From Flaccisagitta enflata (taxonomy: Eukaryota > Chaetognatha > Sagittoidea > Aphragmophora): a stretch of DNA of 64,000 nt. Under the pieces are notes generated by a model. It saw only the letters and a program-made list of their open reading frames with translations. It did not search any database and had not been told where the DNA came from. The stretch lies in contig OZ231128.1 of NCBI GenBank assembly GCA_965153355.1, forward strand, positions 20,522,001-20,586,000. Direction: 5' to 3'. Below, piece after piece: positions 51,010 to 62,159 of this stretch (position 1 is the first letter of the stretch; every line of letters starts with the position of its first letter). The position numbers were made by a program, and so were the translations under genes.

Positions 51010-52580
51010 TAGTCATTTCTTAAGGGGGCGTTTCTAGTCAGAGACAATTGCGTTACACTTTTTTTTTTATAAGAACGTCATTTTTTGGCCAAAGCCTTCA
51101 AAAGAGATAGAGATAACTACTAACAAGATAACTACAATGTTTTTACTTTTGCAGCGATTTCAAGCATTGATGCTCTTATAAACTAGGTTCTTATAAAAAA
51201 TAAAAAGTGTATTAACGGGCCAATTGGTCGCTCGTTACGTTCATTCTCTCGCACCGCTCACTCCGCTCACCTGCTCTGCAGCGCTTAGCTTCGCTACGCT
51301 TGCTTGCTCCATTCACGGGTTCGCTCACTCACTTTGCCCACTCCCTCTGCTAATGTGTTACATGGGAAGAAACGCGTTTGCTATTTTTACTGGAAACACA
51401 CCTTAAGTCATCAAGTATGTCTTCAGTAATTTAAAGGCATTCTGATTTATTCTCAGTCATTTTATGGCATTTTAAAACATTTTAAGTCAATCTAGTTCAT
51501 TATTGGTTAATTGGTCGTTTTAAGTCATTCTAAGTCGTTCTCAGGCATTCTAAGCCAATCTATGTCATTTCAATTCTCTCGCACGTGACATATAGGACGG
51601 CGTAATTCCGAAGGCAACAATTGTGTTTCAACGGGGGCTAAAATCAAAAATTTAAAATAAATAAAACTGAATGATTATATCAAAGAAATCATTGGAATAG
51701 GTCAAGGTTATTATTTTTTTGCTAAATTTGCATTAAACAATGAAATAGAACCATAAATTGGTAAAGTTGATAAAGAAAGTATATTGCAAATTATAAAGAA
51801 TTTCATTTTTGGTCACTGACAGTGCACCCCCACAAGTCCAGGAAATAGAATGGAATGAGGTGATTTGCGCCATAAAACTAGATCTGTTTGAAAGATGTTT
51901 TCTTGGTAGAAAATCTTAGCCGCTTATACATTTAGGTTCTATCATCTACTGACTATTTAGTTCAAGTCTTCATCTTGCATTGTCATGGCTGACGGCCCTG
52001 AATTTTGCATTTTACGTATGAGGGTATTTTTACTCCATTTTCCTAGATCTCAGCAAATTGCACTTTTGAGTTCATCTAGTACTCTGAGGTTAATACCTTA
52101 TCCTCTATATGAATGCCCTGCCCTGAAGCTAAGCCTAGGGGATAAATTGGGTCTATTTAAATTAACATTTTGTAAGAAACAAATGATTTTGGGCCTAAAA
52201 TGATTCTATTTCCTGATATCGTATAAATCATGGGACTGTGAGTGGGCCTGTTTAAATTCTAAGATTGCATAGAAAATTAAAACATGAGAAAATTAAAAAC
52301 ATAGTTCTCCTCCAAAAACAATTACGGAGAGAAAAAAATTTCCGTACATTTGAAAGTCTTAGAATTTAAACGGCAAGAAAAGATTAAAAACTGTAAGCAA
52401 GATTTCATTAAAACCTTGATTTTCTTGTCTTTTTTTATGCGAATTGCATAGTTTAAATTACTTTTTAGGTCAGAATATGATAGATATGTAAACACCAAGT
52501 GTCTTTAAAGACATTTTATCTATTGAAACACTTAATTTTCCTTCGAAAATTCGCCGTCATAGGTGTTGACCTTGTTTTTT
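51010..52580. other. Intergenic, no gene seen
   Basis: Contains a low-complexity (GCTCACT/CGCTCAC)-like stretch at 51228-51350 and a degraded HINE interior (TAAGTCATTCTAAGTCGTTC ... CTCGCACGTGACATATAGG) at 51405-51600. Open frames are short and featureless. Confidence 0.45.
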
Positions 52581-52582
52581 TG

Positions 52583-52915
52583 TGAAAACAAGGCTGGATA
52601 CGCGGTAATCCAGTCCGTACTGTTGGGCAAGAGCAGTAATGCAAAAACCGCTATTTTAGAAATACCAACTGACACAGCAAGGTCGCGTGTTCGTGACTAA
52701 AACAAGGCCGGATACACGGCTATCAAAGTCGCGTACGGATGGGTAGGGGCCATATTTGAGGTCACTAGACCATCTGGATAGGAGCAGTGAGGTCAAAGAA
52801 AACAAATCATAAAAGAAAATAAAATGTGACCGACCAACCATCGACCAACTGACCAACCCAAACCAATGGACGGACAAAGCGGGTTGTAGAGTCGCGTGCA
52901 CGGTCTGACAAAATT
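52583..52915 (+). mobile_element. Two HINE-like elements head to tail
   Basis: First 52583-52701 (AAAACAAGGCTGGATACGCG ... AAGGTCGCGTGTTCGTGACTAAAA); the second starts directly at 52700 (AACAAGGCCGGATACACGGC ... GGGTTGTAGAGTCGCGTGCA followed by CGGTCTGAC). The second inserted next to or into the A tail of the first. Confidence 0.7.
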
Positions 52916-53094
52916 TCTTTTAAGACGCTGAGACTGTTTGCGGCGCTCTTTGAAGCCAACCCACAAAGCGCGAGGCACCAATCTCTTCCATTTTCATCAA
53001 CGGAATTGAAGGCGCCCATCTAGAGGCAGCGAGCGAGAGTGAGACGCGTATCTTCCTGGCCTCCTGTTTTGATTTCATAATCATCTTTATTTCT

Positions 53095-53285
53095 AGTTGC
53101 GGACACGCAACTCTATAAGAGGCTTTGACCGTCCGTTGGTCCGTTGGTCATGCTGGTTGTCACGCTCGAGTTGAAAAATGAAAAACACGTGTTTATGATG
53201 CTGCAGTAGGAATTGTTTGTGTATGAGTGTGTTGGAGGGGGGTTGGGGTTATGGTTGGGGTAATGCTGGAGGTTGGATGCCCCTC
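53095..53285 (-). mobile_element. HINE-like element, truncated
   Basis: Minus: GAGGGGCATCCAACC ... (GGACCAAC)n ... AGCCTCTTATAGAGTTGCGT followed by GTCCGCAACTAGAAA. Lacks its 5' end. Confidence 0.6.
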
Positions 53286-53339
53286 TAAGTTTTCCATTGC
53301 AAAAGCTCAAAGAAAAAAAAAGTCTTCTGAACAGCTTTT

Positions 53340-53845
53340 GACACGATCGTAATTATGCGCCGCCAAAAACTGCCATTGAATAACATAGAAAATTTACAAA
53401 AAAGCAAAAAATGCATGTTTCCCATTGAATAACTTGAAAAAATTGATAAAAACTAAGAAAAATGAAAAAAAAGAAAGAAAGAAAGAAACAAAAAAGAAGA
53501 AATAAAGAAAAAAGAAAAAAGAAAGAAAAAAAGAAAAAAAGAAAAGAAAGAAAGACAGAAAAAGACAGAAAAAAGTAAAAGTGAAAAAAAGAGATGATGT
53601 GCTGCACTATAAACTTACTCTAAGTTTTCCATTACAAAAGCTCAAAGAAACAAGGCCAAGTAGGCCAATAGGTGCGACGGTGTGGATCGTCGAACGAATG
53701 CGTTACCAACCGACCAACCGACCAACCGACCAACCGACCAACCAACGGACACAGCCAGTTATAGAGGTGCTTTGTCGCACCTAAAAAAAAGTCTTCTGAA
53801 CAGCTTTTGACACGATCGTAATTATGCGCCGCCAAAAACTGCCAC
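53340..53845. repeat. Duplicated host segment flanking a (GAAA)n tract and a HINE insertion
   Basis: TAAGTTTTCCATT(G/A)CAAAAGCTCAAAGAAA precedes, and AAAAAGTCTTCTGAACAGCT with TTTGACACGATCGTAATTAT and GCGCCGCCAAAAACTGCCA follows, at both 53286-53376 and 53621-53845. In the first copy the two halves are joined directly, while in the second the element 53648-53787 lies between them: an empty site and a filled site. Confidence 0.75.
53648..53787 (+). mobile_element. HINE-like element, GTGCGAC subtype, with empty-site evidence
   Basis: AAACAAGGCCAAGTAGGCCA, TAGGTGCGACGGTGTGGATC, GTCGAACGAATGCGTTACCAAC, (CGACCAAC)n, GTGCTTTGTCGCACCTAAAA. The nearby duplicated segment at 53286-53376 lacks it (CTCAAAGAAAAAAAAAGTCTTC), showing insertion into an A run. 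Confidence 0.75.
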
Positions 53846-54235
53846 CACGAAAAGGATTTTTGTTCGATTAAATTTTTTTAACTTTTGCGAGACCAGCCGC
53901 ACCGAGCCGCTTAACCGATTTGGACGCGGCTAATGGCGTTGGATCACAAATTTTACATAGTTTTTCCCAAAAAAAAGTATGAATCAAAACGGCATATTAA
54001 GAACCGATTCTGTTTGTTTGTAATTAATAATATTTCAATACTATAGCATACGTTATAGATGTAGTTCAAAAATCGCCGTTTTACACTGGTAATTGGCCTC
54101 CCCATGACCTAAATTGATATATAATGATTGAAATGAGATTTTTTATTCTTATGTATGAAATAGATCATTCATTTTGTGTTCCATATATAAAAACAATGTT
54201 AAAAATGAGCGATTTTTCCAAAAATTTCATTTGCC

Positions 54236-54412
54236 TCAGTCGCGTTCACTTTCCCCCGCTACCAACGGACGGATGGACAAAGCAGGTTGTAGAGTCTTTT
54301 GCACGCGGCTAAGAAAGATCGCTTTTTCCACTTTTCAACTCGATCACTCCAGACCAATGGACCAACGGACCGACGGACAAAGCCTCTTATAGAGTTTCCA
54401 GTCCGCAACTAG
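54236..54412 (+). mobile_element. Two HINE 3'-end remnants
   Basis: (GGACGGATGGAC) ... GTTGTAGAGTCTTTTGCACG followed by CGGCTAAGAAA at 54265-54317, and (GACCAACGGACC) ... TTATAGAGTTTCCAGTCCGC followed by AACTAGAAAAA at 54350-54412. Confidence 0.55.
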
Positions 54413-54614
54413 AAAAAAAAGAAAGAAAAAAGAAAGATAGGAAGAATGAAAGAAGGAAAGAATGAAAGAATGAAAGAATGAAAGAAAGAAAGAAAGAAAG
54501 AAAAAAGAAAGAGGAAGGATGAAAGAAGGAATGAATGAGAGAAAGAAGGAAAGGAAGGAAGGTAGGAAGGAAGGAAGGAAGGAAGGAAAAAAAAAGAAAG
54601 TATGAAGGAAAGAA

Positions 54615-54674
<60 letters not shown>
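54410..54674. repeat. (GAAA)n, (GGAA)n and (GA)n purine array
   Basis: Polypurine run of about 260 bp grading from GAAA to AAGG to GA. Confidence 0.95.
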
Positions 54675-54676
<2 letters not shown>

Positions 54677-54850
54677 TTGGAATGTTAGTACGTAGCTGGA
54701 AGCGCGATGGGACTGTCATTTGAAGTCACACGTATTACTAATGAAAAGTTTCTTCTGACGCAGACAGAGTCCTGCCGATTGGAAAGATGGCCAATCTAAA
54801 AACTGTTCATACACACAAAAGGAGGGAAAGGGGAAAGCCCCGGGCTTAGG

Positions 54851-55215
54851 TTTTTAGTCGCGTGCACGCGACTCTACAACCCGCTTTGTCCGTCCGTCCG
54901 TCCGTCCGTCGGTCCGTCGGTCCGTCCGTCACACTTTACTTTTTTGTACTATAACGTCAACTCTTAGGTCATTTTAAGTCTTTTTAAGTCATTTATTGTT
55001 ATTCTAAGTCATTTTGAGTCAGTCTAAGTCATTTTAAGTCATTTTAAGTCATTTTAAGTTATTTTAAGTTATTTTTGGTTTTTTGGTTTTTTAGTCATTT
55101 TAAGTCAATTTTGGTTATTTTAGGTCATTCTAAGTCATTGAAAGTCATTCTAAGTCATTCTAAGTCATTCTTTGTCTGTAAGTCTCGCACGCGACTTATA
55201 GGTGTTGGCCTTGTT
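54851..55215 (-). mobile_element. HINE-like element, complete 365-bp copy
   Basis: Minus: AACAAGGCCAACACCTATAA followed by GTCGCGTGCGAGACTTACAG, many TGACTTAGAA/TGACTTAAAA units, (GACGGACC)n, GTAGAGTCGCGTGCACGCGA followed by CTAAAAA. The terminal palindrome AGTCGCGTGCACGCGACT is perfect. A copy of identical length lies at 59143-59507 in the opposite orientation. Confidence 0.85.
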
Positions 55216-55221
55216 CTTTAA

Positions 55222-55590
55222 GTGGCGTACTTTTTTTCTCCGCTCCCAGGCTATAATCATCAAGGTGCGAACGTTTATCGAAGCAATTGGTCTCAGTAGA
55301 AGTGTAGAAAAAAGTTTTTGTACCATGGTATTGGCGTAATAGGGCGGGCGTGGTGGGGCTTTTTTTGGGGGCTTGAATCATAAAGATTTTTTTCTCTGCA
55401 TAAATGGCAGGTATAAGCGATTGTACATACAGGCAAGAATGTTCCGGAAATAAATGATAGATAATTGCGATTGTCAAGCCCTGTACAGATGTCTAGGTAA
55501 ACGAAAACAGTGGGGCTGATTAGGGGCTTGGGGGCTTTTATGGGGCTTACATGGGGCGGGGCTTGGCGATCATTTCATACGGTGTAAATC
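55222..55590 (-). repeat. Interspersed repeat, long copy
   Basis: Contains GGCGTACTTTTTTTCTCCGC, GGGCGGGCGTGGTGGGGCTT, GGGGCTTACATGGGGCGGGG, TTGGCGATCATTTCATACGG. Shares its ends with 47090-47300 on the opposite strand. No coding frame. Confidence 0.6.
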
Positions 55591-56003
55591 TCCTTTTGTA
55601 TCTTTGGATTATGGTAGGCTTGAGGCGCTTGAAGGCTTGTGGTGCGCCCAGGCTCTCTTAAGGCTACAAATGTGTAGAAATTATTTCAGTTAACTTCTAC
55701 CAAGGCTAAATTTGCAGAAATTATTTCAGTTGACTTCTACCAAATCCTTAACTATTCCTAAACTAAACCCTTATGATGCAAAAATGAATAGTTTAGAAGA
55801 TTAGAAGGTTTAGAGAGGGGTGTCTACACATTTTCAGAATGTCCCACACGAGTTCACTTACCGCGAAATTGATCATAAACTTATTTTCAGGGCCTAACTC
55901 TGACTTTTTATTTTCTTTGACGATAAATATTGTCGTAGCATCACGCAACGGCAGCCTCCTGATCGATGGAAAGTACACAGAAACAGAAATTGAAAGAGAT
56001 AGG

Positions 56004-56007
<4 letters not shown>

Positions 56008-56088
<81 letters not shown>
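56008..56088. repeat. (GA)n microsatellite
   Basis: About 80 bp pure GA, followed by degenerate GACAGAGA to 56180. Confidence 0.95.
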
Positions 56089-56090
<2 letters not shown>

Positions 56091-56181
56091 CACATAAAGT
56101 GAGAGCGCGAGAGGCAGACCGACGAAGAGACAAGCAAAGACACAGACAGAGAGACAGAGAAAGTGACAGAGAGACAATCAA

Positions 56182-56414
56182 ACAGAGCAAGGCCAAGTAG
56201 GCCACTGATACCTCCTCTATGAATGAATGTTCTGAATGAATTTTGATTATTAATGAATGAATGCTTGAATAAATGATGAAATGAATTAGTGATGGTTGGT
56301 TGATGCTAGTTTTTTATGAAAGAGCTTCGGATTTTATGATTTGAACACTTGTGCGACGGATCAACCAACAGACGGACATGACCTCTTATAGAAATGCGAG
56401 GACGCATCCGAAAA
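56182..56414 (+). mobile_element. HINE-like element, GCGAGGACGCATC subtype
   Basis: CAAGGCCAAGTAGGCCACTG ... (AACAGACGGAC) ... CCTCTTATAGAAATGCGAGG followed by ACGCATCCGAAAA. The hairpin GATGCG/CGCATC is one base off perfect. Confidence 0.55.
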
Positions 56415-56488
56415 GAGAGAGAGGGACAGGCTGAGGAGGAGTCTAGTAGGGGTGCGTGTTTAGAATTTCTTCCTTTATCACTGGCATG

Positions 56489-57333
56489 CTTTTTGGGCAG
56501 CGGCCCCAAAGGGCCGATGTCCTGTAGAACACAGGGAGGAATTTCGAGATGTCCGTCCGTCCTTCCGTCCTTCCGTCCTTCCGTCCTTCCGTCCCCCCCC
56601 CGTTGACCATCAAGGCCTCAAATTGGCCCTCCCAGGACTCAATTTAGCCCTCCAGGCCTAAAATCAGCCCTCTTGGCTTCAAATCAGCCCCCCTCCCATG
56701 CCCTAAATCTGCCTCTCAGACCTCAAATCTGCCCTCCAGACCTTCAATCAGCCCTCCCAGCTTATAACCAGCCCGCCAAACCTCAAATCTGCTCTCCAAG
56801 CCTTGATTATGCCCTCCAACCCTCAGATATGCCTTCAGTGGCATAAATCAGCCATCTAGAGCCCCCTCAGGACCAGAGATTAGCGTTACTGAGCGTCAGT
56901 GGTCGGCCGTTATGAGGTCGTTATATGGTAAAAATCCGCCATTTTATGCTAAAGTCGTTATCCCTAAATAACTGGACGTTTTTTATATAAGGTTACACAT
57001 TATCTATGTAAAAGGATCTATGTAACAGATTTTGTAAAGGGTTCATTGCATTTGACTCATGGAAATCCTCGTTATGAAAAATGGACAACATTACCACTAT
57101 CCTTACTAAACTTACTATACTTACCATACCATACTTACTATATTTACTATACTTATTATACTCACTATACTTACTGTACTTACTATACTTACTATTTTTA
57201 CTTTTCTTACTATACTTTCTATAGTTACTATATTTACTGTACAAGGCCCTCTTCTATTCAGTTCAGTTAGGGTAGAGAGAAGGATATTGTTCCACCTATC
57301 ATACTTTGGCCTAAACACTGTTAAAAGCGAGAG

Positions 57334-57432
<99 letters not shown>

Positions 57433-57792
57433 ACACACCAAAAGCGATATAAGATCGACTTAAAGAAACAAAGGATCTTGGAAGAATAGAAGAGAAGAAG
57501 GAGAAGAAAGAGGAGGAAGAAGAGGAGGAGGAGGAAGAGGAAAGATCGGTTTTCATGGTGATTTATCCGTTATTCGTTATCCCATATATCCTGTCCGTTA
57601 CACGGATTGCCGGATCTCGATACCTAATCTCTGCTCAGGACGGACGGACGTCTCGAAATTCCCCCCTGTGTTCTACAGGACATCGGCCCTTTGGGGCCGC
57701 TGCCCTGCTCTCACTTCACTTCTTCACTGGATCACTCAGCAGGGCATCGGGTACCGCTGACCATGTGCGATCCTTGGATGACTAGTTTATTT
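56489..57792 (+). mobile_element. Foldback element interrupted by a 760-bp insertion
   Basis: Left arm GGGCAGCGGCCCCAAAGGGC and the GATGTCCTGTAGAACACAGG block at 56493-56560, interior 20-bp units to about 56875. Then unrelated sequence including a (TATACTTAC)n array (57090-57240) and (GA)n (57335-57430). From about 57636: CAGGACGGACGGACGTCTCG, TTCTACAGGACATCGGCCCT, GGGGCCGCTGCCCTGCTCTC and the tail GGGCATCGGGTACCGCTGAC ... GGATGACTAGT. Confidence 0.75.
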
Positions 57793-57859
57793 ACCATTCT
57801 GATCCATAATCAAATACAGTCGGTTAAATTGATGTCGCCCTCAGGCGACTGTCGCTCAT

Positions 57860-58053
57860 ATTTAGTCGCGTGCACGCGACTCTATAACCCGATCTGTCAG
57901 TCGGTCGGTCAGTCCGTCTTTAACACCTTGCTTTTTCGGCATTTAAGGGCGATTTTTGAGTTACTGCTCCTGTCCTACTGCTTGGTTGGTCTATTTTATC
58001 ACTGCCCGTGCCCACCCGCACGCGACTTAGGTAGCCGTGTATACGGCCTTGTT
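57860..58053 (-). mobile_element. HINE-like element, complete, read through by an exon frame
   Basis: Minus: AACAAGGCCGTATACACGGC, TACCTAAGTCGCGTGCGGGT, GGGCACGGGCAGTGATAAAA, AGCAGTAGGACAGGAGCAGT, GACTGACCGACCGACTGAC, TATAGAGTCGCGTGCACGCG followed by ACTAAATA. Textbook layout of the family. Confidence 0.8.
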
Positions 58054-58407
58054 TAAGCCGCAAACAAGTGACACTAGAATTGTGGAGACGGATATTTCTG
58101 CCGTTGCCAAACCGCTCAGGACTAGTTTTTGTCAAGTTCTTGTAGTTGCTGAATTGCATTCTGCAGAAAAAAAGAATTGTATTAGTGAAAATTACGCCAA
58201 TTACATGACTTAGACTCACAAGTAGGGTGGCATGTAATTGAAAACTTTTGGAAGGGGCGGAAACGCGTGTATTTCTCGTAAAGGCCACAGTAGAGGATGG
58301 TTCCAAGGGTTTGGAGTTGCAATGACCCCGGCTTCAGAGTGACCATCTGCGCATGAATGAGGTAAAATTGATTTCCTATTCGAGAGCTTTTCGGCAAGTT
58401 TGTCCAC
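57920..58407 (-). pseudogene. Candidate two-exon gene fragment ending in a transposon
   Basis: Exon a (to 58220): VDKLAEKLSNRKSILPHSCA, NPWNHPLLWPLREIHAFPPL, PKVFNYMPPY; donor CTT|GTGAGT, phase 2. Intron of 59 bp, acceptor TTTTTTTCTGCAG|A at 58160. Exon b: MQFSNYKNLTKTSPERFGNG, RNIRLHNSSVTCLRLK, then straight into the HINE (QGRIHGYLSRVRVG ...) and a stop at 57920. The splice signals and aromatic/Pro-rich sequence look coding, but I recognise no family and no upstream exon. Likely a gene remnant truncated by the insertion, or a transposon-derived last exon. Confidence 0.35.
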
Positions 58408-58719
58408 AGCCTTTTAACTATGCAGCATCACCATTCACCATACTGTTACTGTGACACTCCGCTATTATGGACCCACCATTACTATCCTGATAATCAGCTT
58501 ATGAGGAATGTAAAATTTTTGTTTCCATGTTATTTCCTTTTATTTTGATGGCAAAAACAGGAACCTGCTTATACAGTATAATGTATTGAGACCAATGAAT
58601 TTTATCTGTAACATTATAAAATTTATTCGTCTCATTTAGTCACAACATTCGTCACTGCGAGGTTCAACTGTATCTTATTTTAAGCACTCTGGTCAACTGC
58701 AAGAGTTCTGACCGTCAAA

Positions 58720-58750
58720 CATACCCACTTCCCCCCCCCCCCCCCATCCC
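58720..58750 (+). repeat. Poly-C run
   Basis: About 15 consecutive C at 58730-58745 in an otherwise AT-rich spacer. Confidence 0.8.
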
Positions 58751-58799
58751 TTCCACACACACCGAATGATTACAATAGCAACATCCTATTTGTGCGTTT

Positions 58800-59031
58800 T
58801 GACACTTTTCGAGGGCCGAACCGACGGACTGATGGACGGACAAACCTCATAGTTTTAGAGTCGCGAGTCCAAGGCTAACATGGCCGGATGCAGGGCAATC
58901 CGTAGGCGGACGGTTGGACAGGAGCAGTGACGCAATAACCGCTCGCACTTTTAGAAATATTTAGGACCGACTGATCGACAGACGGACCGACCGACGCAGC
59001 GAGGCGTAGAGTCGTGTCCGCGACTAAAAAG
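58800..59031 (+). mobile_element. HINE remnant followed by a nearly complete HINE
   Basis: 58800-58866 is a 3' remnant (CGACGGACTGATGGACGGAC ... TTTTAGAGTCGCGAGTCC). 58877-59031: CATGGCCGGATGCAGGGCAA, GGCGGACGGTTGGACAGGAG, (CCGACCGACG), GTAGAGTCGTGTCCGCGACT then AAAAA. Confidence 0.65.
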
Positions 59032-59142
59032 CAGATATAGAAAAAAAAAGAAATTAAGACTGACTAGTCTCCTTAGGAACTATAATACAACAACTTCATC
59101 AAATGGGACGTTTGAAAAAAAAAAAGAAATGGGAAATAATAA

Positions 59143-59507
59143 AACAAGGCCAACACCTATAAGTCGCGTGCGAGACTTACAGACAAAGAATGACTTAGAA
59201 TGACTTAGAATGACTTTCAATGACTTAGAATGACCTAAAATGACCAAAATTGACATAAAATGACTAAAAACCCTAATGACCAAAAATGACTTAATATAAC
59301 TTAAATTGACTTAAAATGACTTAAGATGACTTAGAATGACTCAAAATGACTTAGAATAACTATAAATGACTTAAAACAACTTAAAATGACCTAAGAGTTG
59401 ATGTTATAGTACAAAAAAGTAAAGTGTGACGGACGGACCGACGGACCGACGGACGGACGGACGGACGGACAAAGCGGGTTGTAGAGTCGCGTGCACGCGA
59501 CTAAAAA
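59143..59507 (+). mobile_element. HINE-like element, complete 365-bp copy
   Basis: AACAAGGCCAACACCTATAA ... TGACTTAGAA units ... GACGGACGGACGG ... GTAGAGTCGCGTGCACGCGA then CTAAAAA. Inverted, same-length, near-identical counterpart of 54851-55215. Confidence 0.85.
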
Positions 59508-59645
59508 GTGAACAATAAGAAATAGGACGGCAAAGATCGATATCTCGGCTTGAGTGGCATGATAAGCCGAGCCGAGGCCTACGAAAAACCTCGTTCTTAC
59601 TTAGCGTGCCGTGCGCTCCCTCTGTATTATTCCATTAATGAATGA

Positions 59646-59647
<2 letters not shown>

Positions 59648-59733
<86 letters not shown>
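59648..59733. repeat. (GA)n microsatellite
   Basis: About 84 bp pure GA. Confidence 0.95.
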
Positions 59734-59736
<3 letters not shown>

Positions 59737-59739
59737 CAT

Positions 59740-60255
59740 TTCATTTCCATTGTGTGTATTTTAACCGCAAGTGATGATTGTTTTGTTTTTTTTTTCTTTT
59801 TGCAAAACGAATTCTTAATCTTTCTCTCCTGGCCGCGCCTGGGAAATATTTCGCTTCGGCTTAATCATGTATGTTCGTAAAACGATCAATCTACGATTAT
59901 CTGTGAACAAGATTTATCGCTCTTGCGGGGATGTAGACAGGGGGGTGATAATCCCCACTGATAGGAGGGGGGATGGCTGGGGTCTAGGGCGACCTGATGG
60001 CTATTTAGGGGCACACCAAATCAGGGAAGTAGGCTAAAAGGAGGAAGAGAAGGAAGGGGAAGGAGAAAAAGAGAGAGGGAGGAAAAGAGGAAGAAGAAAG
60101 AGGAGGAAAAGGAGAGAGGCAGAAACTAGAAAGGGCAAAGGACGAAGAAAATTAGTCAACAACAACAACAGCATCAACATAAACAACAACGATAACGACA
60201 AAAACAAAAGCCACATCGACGACAACTACAAAACAACAACAGCGACGACAACGAC

Positions 60256-60303
<48 letters not shown>

Positions 60304-60900
60304 ATAAATCGATTGCAATAGATCGATGGATATTCGCGCTTTGGATGTCGTCATTGTCGTCAAGCAACAAATCGATCGATCGCGATCCTATCATCCTTTT
60401 TTTCGCCGGTGTTTCTTGTGGCGCAGAAAATAACAGTGTGTATACCGCTGTAAAAACAAATTACGCCGTCTTAAAAACTGATATTAGTGACTGATTGATT
60501 GGTCAAGTCGTCTCATTTGATAGCGGCTAGGTACATATTTCCGCCAAAGTATGCACAGTGGGTACTTTTACGGTAAAACAATGGAAGAATGTGAATGAAA
60601 AGACAAATGAGGAGAGTGACCAAGCGAATCTCGGGCAATATGGGCATCATGTCACCATCTGCGCACCTCACACAATTCTCGATCCTCGACGTCAGTGGTC
60701 AAACCTTAATTATACTAAGTTTAATGACAAACTTTTTTTTTGGCTACAAAGGATGCAATGAAATGAAACGTTTCAATATTAACTGTATGGTAAGATGAAA
60801 GAGCAAACTTATGTGAACGACGCGCTGCTTCTGTTCCTTCCGGATTTCATCGGCTTTTCTTTATCGACAAAAAGGTATTAGATGACGTTTGTCTCTTACC
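59740..60900. other. Intergenic, no gene recognised
   Basis: Polypurine tract 60035-60135, an (AAC)/(GAC)-rich stretch 60155-60255 and (GA)n 60256-60302; otherwise unique AT-rich sequence. Plus-strand frames near 60558-60798 have no domain or splice support. Confidence 0.45.
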
Positions 60901-60940
60901 TTCTGGCAATGACGCAAATGGCGTTAACGAGAGAGGGGAA

Positions 60941-61310
60941 GAGAGAGAGAGAGAGAGAGAGAGGTGAGAAGTTTTAACATACAGAAGGCTGAGAGTCTAT
61001 AGAGACAGAAATATTGGCAGATTGACAGACACGCAGGCAGAGTGACAGACAGGCAGACAGACTGGCAGATTTTCAGTCAAACAAAATGGCTAAGACATAA
61101 CAGAAACAATGGCTTAAACTTAAAGAAAGAGAATGAAAGACGACCGGCAGAGAGACACAGACTGATGGGACATAGACAGAGGAAAACTAAAATGGAGTCG
61201 GACAGACGATTAAGGCGTCTGACAGACTGACGAACCAAAAAAGAAAGATAGTGCTGGAAGTAGCTGCGTGTGAGCTGAGCCTCGATGTTAAGGGCAGACA
61301 TCAAAGTGAG
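60941..61310. repeat. (GA)n and degenerate (CAGACAG) tract
   Basis: (GA)n 60941-60962, then scattered ACAGACAGGCAGACAGACTG words to about 61250. No gene seen. Confidence 0.6.
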
Positions 61311-61428
61311 ATAAGAAACAATCGGATTCGAAAGCGGGAAAAGTCAATCGATGCTTAAGTCGCTTCTCAATCTCATGCTGCCTTCATTTCGATGGGGTTT
61401 TTTATGTGGCTCGATATTTCTTTTTTTT

Positions 61429-61585
61429 TTTTAGTCGTCTGCACGCTTTGTCCGTCCGTCCGTCGGTCTGTCGGTCCGTCACACTTTTACTTTTTTTATC
61501 AATTTTATTTCTTGAAGTCATTTAATAGTATACTGAGTCATTCTAACTCTAAGTCCTTCTGTAAGTCTCGAACGGCCTTGTTTTT
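61429..61585 (-). mobile_element. HINE-like element, internally deleted
   Basis: Minus: AACAAGGCCGTTCGAGACTT, (AATGACTCAG)-like units, (GACGGACGGAC), AAAGCGTGCAGACGACTAAA. Short relative to the 365-bp copies. Confidence 0.6.
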
Positions 61586-61631
61586 TCTAAAAATGAGACC
61601 AACATGACTGTTGTAGTCTCGAACGGCCTTG

Positions 61632-61931
61632 TTTTTAGATGCGTCCTCGCATCTCTATAAGAGGGTTTGTCCGTCCGTCCGTCGGTCGGTCCGTCCGTCG
61701 GTCCGTCCGTCGGTCCGTTACGCCTGTGCAAAAACCGCGGTTTTCGGCCGTTTTCGGCTACGACGAGATCCTTTACTGAATCTACTGCGAGACAAACATG
61801 ATTTGAGAGCCTCCATTACTACTCTTGTCGTTCCATCTGTCTGTTTGTCCATCTGTCAATCCATATGTGTCACATGATCAATATACGCAGAGACACAGTC
61901 TGGACGCATCGTTGCCAGTTCGGGCTTGTTT
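61632..61931 (-). mobile_element. HINE-like element, GATGCGTCC subtype
   Basis: Minus: AAACAAGCCCGAACTGGCAA followed by CGATGCGTCCAGACTGTGTC ... (GACCGACGGAC)n ... CTCTTATAGAGATGCGAGGA followed by CGCATCTAAAAA (hairpin GATGCG/CGCATC). The short word AAAATGAGACCAACATGACT then GTTGTAGT flanks it on both sides (61590-61617 and 61934-61962), suggesting a duplicated host segment. Confidence 0.7.
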
Positions 61932-62159
61932 CTAAAAATGAGACCAACATGACTGTTGTAGTTTTTTTCTTTTTGAGCAGCATTGTCCCAAACTTAATGC
62001 TTCATTCCAGATGTCGATATAAATATTTATGACCCAGATAGTAACCTTTTGGCGCTCTGCATTTGCTCGGTCTCGGGTTTGTCTGTCGTCTTTGTTTGTT
62101 AGTTTTCGAAGGCGAACCTTCATAGCTTAGTAGTTCACGGTTCTAAGTTTTATAGACAA

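Noticed and set aside
58720-58750. Poly-C (and G12 at 62923) as possible quadruplex regulatory sites
   Set aside because: Single homopolymer runs in intergenic DNA with no nearby gene start.
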